Of a stretch of DNA of 64,000 bases, positions 59,397 through 64,000 are shown one piece after another. The first letter of the stretch is position 1. Every line of letters starts with the position of its first letter. The notes beneath the pieces are model-generated. The model was not told the origin of the DNA. It did no database searches and was given only the letters and a program-made list of their open reading frames with translations. Location of the stretch: the NCBI RefSeq assembly GCF_001905545.1, contig NZ_LIPD01000007.1, positions 1 to 64,000 of the forward strand, read 5' to 3'. Made by a program: the position numbers and the translations under genes. Source of the stretch: Streptomyces sp. CB02056. Lineage in GTDB: Bacteria; Actinomycetota; Actinomycetes; Streptomycetales; Streptomycetaceae.

Positions 59397-60293
59397 TCAC
59401 CGCGCGGACAGGAAGCGCCGAAGCGGCCCGACCAGGGCCTCGCCGACGTCCTCCAGGACGAAGTGGCCCGCGTCGGCGAAGGCGTGGACCTCGGCGTGCG
59501 GGAATCTGCGGCGCCACTCCCCCAGGACGAGCGGCGTGAACACCGGGTCGCGCAGGCCCCAGCCGATGAACACCGGCAGCCCGGCGTGGTCGGCGCTGTC
59601 CCCACCGGGATCGACCAGGGACCAGGCGGGGTCCTCGCCGCTGCGCGGGATCTGCCGCAGGAAGTCCCGTACCGCCCGCCGCCGCCCCGCGCCGCGGTAC
59701 GGCCACAGGTAGGCGGAACGGACCTCGGCGGGCAGCGGCCGGACCACCCCGGCCCGCAGCGCCGCCCGCGGGAAGGCGTTCAGCAGGTGCGCCGCCTCAC
59801 CGAGCGGCCCGATGTCGCGCAGCAGGGCCAGCGAGCGCGGCAGCCGGTAGCCCTCGGGCCAGCGGAAGCCCACGCTGTTCAGCACGACCAGCCGGGTCAC
59901 CAGCCCGGGATGCCGTCTCGCCCAGGCCAGACCGATCGGCCCTCCCCAGTCGTGCACCGCCAGGGTCCAACCCTCCGACGGTGCCCCGCACCGCTCGATC
60001 AGGTGGGCCGCCAGCACGTCGAGGTGCTCCAGCCGTTCCACGAAGGGAATAGGGGCGGCGCCGGCGCTCCGCCGGGAGAGGCCCATGCCCAGCTGGTCCG
60101 GCACGACGCAACGGAAGTCCTCGGCCAGCGCGGTGACAAGGCGCCGCCACAGATATCCCCACGTCGGGTTCCCGTGCAGCATGAGCACGACGTCGCCGGA
60201 CCCCTGGTCGACGTAGTGCAATCCGGATTCCTCCTCGCGCCGCCAGTGCTCCGTACCCGGAAAGCCGGGCAGACGAGGTCGACTGGGCAGCAT
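59397..60293 (-). CDS. oleB: OleB-like alpha/beta hydrolase (beta-lactone decarboxylase)
   Basis: A 298-residue haloalkane-dehalogenase-like hydrolase: HGNPTWGYLWRRLVTALAED, nucleophile Asp115 in LAVHDWGGPIGLAWARRHPG and the catalytic His in DAGHFVLEDVGEALVGPLRR. In Ole pathways this enzyme decarboxylates the beta-lactone from OleC to a cis-olefin. It is the first gene of the operon, 23 bp before oleA, and has its own upstream region shared with a divergent secreted-protein gene. Its presence argues that the end product is an olefin rather than a stable beta-lactone. Confidence 0.86.
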   Translation of the reverse strand: MLPSRPRLPGFPGTEHWRREEESGLHYVDQGSGDVVLMLHGNPTWGYLWRRLVTALAEDFRCVVPDQLGMGLSRRSAGAAPIPFVERLEHLDVLAAHLIERCGAPSEGWTLAVHDWGGPIGLAWARRHPGLVTRLVVLNSVGFRWPEGYRLPRSLALLRDIGPLGEAAHLLNAFPRAALRAGVVRPLPAEVRSAYLWPYRGAGRRRAVRDFLRQIPRSGEDPAWSLVDPGGDSADHAGLPVFIGWGLRDPVFTPLVLGEWRRRFPHAEVHAFADAGHFVLEDVGEALVGPLRRFLSAR

Positions 60294-60600
60294 GGGGGTC
60301 TCCCCTGGTCCGTCGGCGGCCCGGCGGGCCGGCGCTGAAAGGTCTGCCGCAGAACGTAGCCCGACGCCGGCGGAAGACCCGGCAGGCGCACGCCGCTATC
60401 CCCCGACTGCCGGACAGTAAAGATCGTCAGCGATCTTTAGCGGCAAAAGTCAACCCATTCATGACTCTTCCCACACGCTGCGACAGTCGGATCAATATCG
60501 CACCGTAAAGGCGAATCCGGTCCCGCCTGGATCGCGCAGTTCCACGCCAGTGGTGATCCTGGCACCAGCAGTTCGTATACACAATCAAAAGGAGGACATT
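60294..60600. promoter_or_regulatory. Divergent ole/secreted-protein control region with palindrome
   Basis: TAAAGATCG (60418-60426), TCAG, CGATCTTTA (60431-60439) form a perfect 22-bp palindrome in an AT-enriched patch, about 125 bp from the oleB start and 160 bp from the secreted-protein start. It is a likely operator that could coordinate both directions. No gene is seen in this 307-bp gap. Confidence 0.6.
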
Positions 60601-61275
60601 ATGGGCTTTCAGCCCACCGCCGCGGACACCCCGTCCGGTCCACACGCCGGAAACTCCTCGACCCGGCGCTGGCGCCTCGCCACCGTCCCGCTCGCCCTGG
60701 CCGCCACGGTCGCCGGTGCCGGCCTGCTCATCCAGGAGACCGCCCCCACTCCGGCCGCCGCCAGCGGCTCCACCGGCCACCGCGACACGCTCCTGACCAA
60801 GCTCAGCTGCTCCGGGCAGGCGGTCGTCACCACCAGCGCGCCGATCACGGACGCCCCCACGAGCGTGTCCATCACCGCGGTCGGCACCTACGACGACTGT
60901 TTCGCCGAGAACGGCGGGCCCGCGAACGTCCTGTCGGCGACGTTCACCTTCGCCGGCTCCGGCACGATCTCGTGTTCCTCCCCCAGCTCGTTCAGCGGCA
61001 CCGAGACCATCACCTGGTACAGCGGACTGAACCAGACCGGCAGCGTCGTCGGAACCTCCACCGTGACCACCAACGGCGCACAGCCCGTCGAAGGCGACCC
61101 CGCGCACGAGGAGATCCTCGACTCGACCGACAGCACGGTGTCCCTCGGCAGCACCGTCCTGCCGGGGGCCGGCGTCGTCGCCACCTTCGAGCCCACCAGC
61201 GACATCAGCAACTGCTCCAACGGCCTGAGCAGCATGACCGTGAAACACGACGCCGCGTTCTCCGCCCTCCTCTGA
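60601..61275 (+). CDS. Four-cysteine secreted protein, paralogue 2
   Basis: A 224-residue exported protein. A ~25-residue cytoplasmic head precedes a long signal peptide or anchor (LATVPLALAATVAGAGLLIQ). The mature domain has four cysteines (LSCSGQ, DDCFAEN, TISCSS, SNCSNG) and the family core SFSGTETITWYSGLNQTGSV. It pairs head-to-tail with the gene at 61319 and resembles the one at 49614. The AAAGGAGG ribosome-binding site before ATG 60601 is very strong, suggesting high expression. It is divergent from the ole operon across a palindrome. Function unknown. Confidence 0.82.
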   Translation: MGFQPTAADTPSGPHAGNSSTRRWRLATVPLALAATVAGAGLLIQETAPTPAAASGSTGHRDTLLTKLSCSGQAVVTTSAPITDAPTSVSITAVGTYDDCFAENGGPANVLSATFTFAGSGTISCSSPSSFSGTETITWYSGLNQTGSVVGTSTVTTNGAQPVEGDPAHEEILDSTDSTVSLGSTVLPGAGVVATFEPTSDISNCSNGLSSMTVKHDAAFSALL

Positions 61276-61318
61276 CCCCTCCTCTCCCAGCCGCCCGATC
61301 TCACAGAACAGGAACACC

Positions 61319-62014
61319 ATGCCTTCGCACTCCTGGGACTCCGACCCCGTCCCGACGCGGGAAACGACGCCCCCCAAGCCCCGCCGGTGGCACCTGGCCG
61401 TCGTCCCGCTCGCCCTGGCCGCCGTGGCCGCCACCTCGGCCGTGCTGCTCCAGCAGTCCGCCCCCGCCTCGGCCGCCGACACGCCGGTCGTGACCGACGG
61501 CGCCAATGAGGTCGCCAAACCCCGGGCCACCCCCCTGCTCAAGCTCATGTGCGGCGCGAACGGTACGATCCAGAGCACCCAGCCGGTCACGAACACCCCC
61601 ACCTCGGTCGACATCTCCATGACCAACGGCGTCGTCGAGAGGTGTCTGACGCAGAACGGCGGACCCGAGCTGTCCGCCGGAACGGTCTCGCTCACCGGGG
61701 CGGCCACCCTCTCGTGCAGCCAGGTCGGCCAGCTCACCGGCACCATCGTCGTCAACTGGTCCGACGGAAGCGGCAACTCGGCCGGCGTCTCCACCATCAA
61801 CGCCGACGGCATGCAGCGCGTCCAGGCCGACGCCTCGAAGAACGAGATCACCAACAACCTCAACGGCGTGGTCTCCCTCGACAGCACCGTCCTGCCCGGT
61901 GCCACCGTCACCGGCACCCTCTACCCGGGGGCCGACATCACGAAATGCAGCACCGGGACCCTCAGCAGCATCCCGAACAGTGACATCGTCCTGCGTTTCA
62001 ACAGCCTCGTCTGA
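61319..62014 (+). CDS. Four-cysteine secreted protein, paralogue 3
   Basis: A 231-residue exported protein: cytoplasmic head, signal peptide/anchor (LAVVPLALAAVAATSAVLLQ), then a domain with four cysteines (LMCGAN, ERCLTQN, TLSCSQ, TKCSTG). VERCLTQNGGPELSAGTVSL parallels DDCFAENGGPANVLSATFTF of the upstream gene, and both share STVLPGA near the end, so they are clear tandem duplicates that have diverged. It lies 43 bp after paralogue 2 and ends before a perfect-stem terminator, so the two form one operon. Confidence 0.82.
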   Translation: MPSHSWDSDPVPTRETTPPKPRRWHLAVVPLALAAVAATSAVLLQQSAPASAADTPVVTDGANEVAKPRATPLLKLMCGANGTIQSTQPVTNTPTSVDISMTNGVVERCLTQNGGPELSAGTVSLTGAATLSCSQVGQLTGTIVVNWSDGSGNSAGVSTINADGMQRVQADASKNEITNNLNGVVSLDSTVLPGATVTGTLYPGADITKCSTGTLSSIPNSDIVLRFNSLV

Positions 62015-62022
62015 GACTCCCT

Positions 62023-62070
62023 CGGCACCGGGCCGGGGCGCGGCACCTGCCGTGCCCCGGCCCGGTGCCG
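62023..62070 (+). terminator. Perfect 17-bp stem terminator
   Basis: CGGCACCGGGCCGGGGC (62023-62039) pairs perfectly with GCCCCGGCCCGGTGCCG (62054-62070), 9 bp after the stop. It also faces the converging SDR gene. Confidence 0.88.
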
Positions 62071-62105
62071 TAGCGCCGGTGCCGACAGCATTCCGGGATC
62101 TTCCG

Positions 62106-62843
62106 TCACTGGGCGCTCGCCGCGGGTCGTACGACGATCTCGTTCACGTCGACGTACGGCGGCTGGGAGATCGCGTAGGCGACGGCGTCCGCGATCGCGG
62201 AGGCCGGCAGGGCCACGGCGCGGTAGGTCCGCATGGCCGCCCGGGCGGCCGGGTCCGCGATGCCGTCGGCGAGTTCGGACTCCGTGACGCCCGGCGAGAC
62301 CAGCGTGACCCGGACGTCACCGGCGGACTCCTGACGCAGGCCCTCGGAGATCGCACGGACCGCGAACTTGGTGGCGCAGTACACGGCGGCGGTGGGAGAG
62401 ACCTCGTGCGCGCCGACGGAGGCGATGTTCACGATGTGCCCGCCGCCCTGGGCGCGCAGCACGGGCAAGGCGGCGGAGATGCCGTGCAGGACGCCCCGCA
62501 GGTTCACGTCGATCATGCGGTCTCACTCCTCCGTCCTGAGCGCCTCCAGCGGCGACAGCGGCATCACCCCGGCGTTGTTGACCATCACGTCCACGCGGCC
62601 GTACCGCTCTTCGGCCGCGGCCACGAAGTCCCGCACGTCGGCGGCCCCGGTCACGTCCAGGCGCCGGGTCGCCGCCGTGCCGCCCGCGGCGGTGATCTCC
62701 GTGACGAGTCGCTCCAGGCGATCGGTGCGCCGCGCTCCCAGGAACAGGCGGTGGCCGTCGGCGGCGAGCCGGCGGGCGGTCGCCTCGCCGATCCCACTGC
62801 TGGCACCGGTGATCGCTACAACCTTGACTGTCCGGTCGTGCAT
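62106..62843 (-). pseudogene. Short-chain dehydrogenase/reductase with internal stop
   Basis: Read through, this is a 245-residue classical SDR: ITGASSGIGEATARRLAADG (NADP), NNAGVMPLSPLEAL, HIVNIASVGAHEVSP and catalytic YCATK. The frame is interrupted at 62523-62525 by TGA, exactly where homologues have Trp in E-E-W-D-R-M-I-D-V-N. One G-to-A change (TGG to TGA) explains it; all else is intact. The first part would lack the catalytic Tyr/Lys, and the second (from ATG 62516) lacks the cofactor site. It could be a fresh pseudogene or a sequencing error. It is divergent from the XRE regulator at 62969. Confidence 0.88.
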
Positions 62844-62956
62844 GACTGCCCCTCATCTCTCGGTAGGGCACCGAGTCTGGGCGAGGTGTTCCAGGCGGCC
62901 CAGGCCGTGTGCTGCCCGGGTGCGGTACACCCAGGCAGCACACCGGGCCCTCGGCA

Positions 62957-62968
62957 TAGCGTGGGCAC
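62957..62968 (+). promoter_or_regulatory. Leaderless-type promoter of XRE gene
   Basis: A TAGCGT -10 box (62957-62962) ends 6 bp before the ATG at 62969, so transcription probably begins at or next to the start codon. The same TAGCGT-N7-start layout precedes the genes at 21915 and 25119. Confidence 0.5.
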
Positions 62969-63812
62969 ATGACCGACAACCAGCTGGGTGAGTTCCTGCG
63001 GGCACGCCGTGCGGCCGTGCGGCCGGACGAGGTCGGGATGCCGAGCCATGGCGTGCGCAGGGTCGCCGGGCTGCGCCGCGAGGAGGTCGCCGTACTGGCA
63101 GGGGTGAACGCGGACTACTACACCCGGCTGGAACAGGGCCGCGAACGCCACCCGTCCGCGCAGGTGGTGGACGCGCTCAGCCGCGTGCTGCTGCTGGACA
63201 CCGACGCCCGGGCGCACCTTCACCACCTGTCCGGAACCGCACCGTCCCGGCGGCCCGTCGCCGCCACCGACCGGGTCGCCCCCGCCCTGCGCGTCCTGCT
63301 GGACGGCTACCCCGGCACTCCGGCGTTCGTCATCGACCCGGCCCTGGACGTCCTGGCCGCCAACGCCCTGGCCGAGGCCCTGTATTCCCCCTTCGAAGCG
63401 ATGGACAACCTGGCCCGCATGGTCTTCCTCGACCCGGCAGGTCGGCCGTTCCACCCCCGATGGGACCGGACGGCGGAGACAGTGGTGGGGCACCTGCGCC
63501 AGGCGTCCGGCGTCGACCCGGGCAGTCCGCGCCTACGGGCTCTCGTAGGCGAACCCAGCACGCGCAGCACGGACTTCGCCCGGCTGTGGAACACCCACAC
63601 CGTGCGCGGCAAGACCCGCGAACACAAGCAACGTCCACCACCCGGACGTCGGCGGCATGACCCTCACCCACCACGCGTTCGACGTGCGGGACGCCCCCGG
63701 CCAGCAGTTGATCATCTACCATGCCGAACCCGGCAGCCCCAGCGCCGAGGCACTCAGCCTGCTCGGCTCCGTGCACGCCACAGCGAACCGCGCCAACCGG
63801 CCCGCCGGGTGA
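62969..63812 (+). pseudogene. XRE/MmyB-type regulator with frameshift
   Basis: The N-terminal HTH (EFLRARRAAVRPDEVGMPSH, GLRREEVAVLAGVNADYYTR, LEQGRERHPSAQVVDALSRV) and the MmyB-like ligand domain (FVIDPALDVLAANALAEALY, RLWNTHTVRGKTREHK) are intact to about 63628. There one extra A in AAGCAACGTC shifts the frame; removing it restores HVHHPDVGGMTLTHHAFDVR, QQLIIYHAEPGSPSAEALSL and a stop at 63812. As sequenced the frame runs on to 63925 with unrelated residues. Such regulators commonly face the SDR gene they control, which is also broken here. From 63813 to 64000 no gene is seen. Confidence 0.88.
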
Positions 63813-64000
63813 CAGCCTGCTCCGTGACGCCCGGCGAGTTTGCCTTAACCTTCATCCATTGCAACGGGGCGTTGCGTTCGAGGTCAGCGTCATTGCATCA
63901 GTTTACCGCTACTGAGCTGGCATAATGCCTTTCATGCGATTGACGCCACGTCAGGAAAAGCCGTAGCTTTCCAGTTATCCGAACGTGCGGCAACGCGAAA

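Noticed and set aside
63813..64000. Possible start of another gene at the window edge
   Set aside because: AT-richer and promoter-like, but no frame with a convincing start is visible before the window ends.

Overview
The window is very GC-rich DNA with strong third-position G/C bias, many GTG starts, overlapping ATGA/GTGA gene junctions and typical streptomycete families (CHAP and I36 secreted proteins, DUF6980, MmyB-type XRE regulators). It is chromosomal accessory DNA from a Streptomyces- or Kitasatospora-like actinomycete. No rRNA, tRNA, CRISPR array or complete insertion sequence was found.

Layout. 0-3.2 kb: two secreted proteins, a membrane-spanning HTH protein with a Thr-Pro linker, and a truncated SixA phosphatase. 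3.2-6 kb (minus strand): four end-overlapping genes for a WXG100 partner, a WXG-headed papain-like protein, an orphan protein and a membrane-anchored chagasin-like protein, read as a secreted protease/inhibitor module. 6-9 kb: a frameshifted hypothetical, a stand-alone tsaD behind an unusual AT-rich hairpin/operator, and a RiPP precursor beside a radical-SAM gene that has lost its catalytic core. 9-13.5 kb: an MFS exporter, an ArsR-type regulator and membrane proteins. 13.5-17.2 kb: a small operon (methyltransferase, FemAB/GNAT-like, NIPSNAP-like, PNPOx-like), then an EF-hand protein. 17.3-20.1 kb: an IS5-type remnant, a DUF6980 protein and a MarR-cupin-RidA group.

20.3-31.7 kb: a flavin monooxygenase, an epimerase, a two-component system, a fused GT2/DUF2064 glycosyltransferase, a methyltransferase, a GT-C glycosyltransferase, an MTA-phosphorylase homologue and a membrane molybdopterin oxidoreductase. 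A TCCGTAAGG element at matched spacing from two promoters suggests these genes share regulation. 31.9-40.6 kb: one large single-module reducing PKS (KS-AT-DH-MT-ER-KR-ACP) and a divergent type II thioesterase. 40.7-47.5 kb: small cupin genes, a quinone oxidoreductase/TetR pair, and a TetR/permease/amidase group.

47.8-62 kb is a cell-surface and lipid island. It holds two glycine-rich secreted proteins, three paralogous four-cysteine secreted proteins, and a coupled minus-strand operon with the whole oleB-oleA-oleC-oleD olefin set followed by an acyl carrier protein, a KAS II-type ketosynthase and an MMPL exporter. The window ends with a divergent SDR/XRE pair in which each gene carries one inactivating mutation.

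All product calls rest on motif recognition by eye. Nothing was searched or computed beyond reading the sequence.
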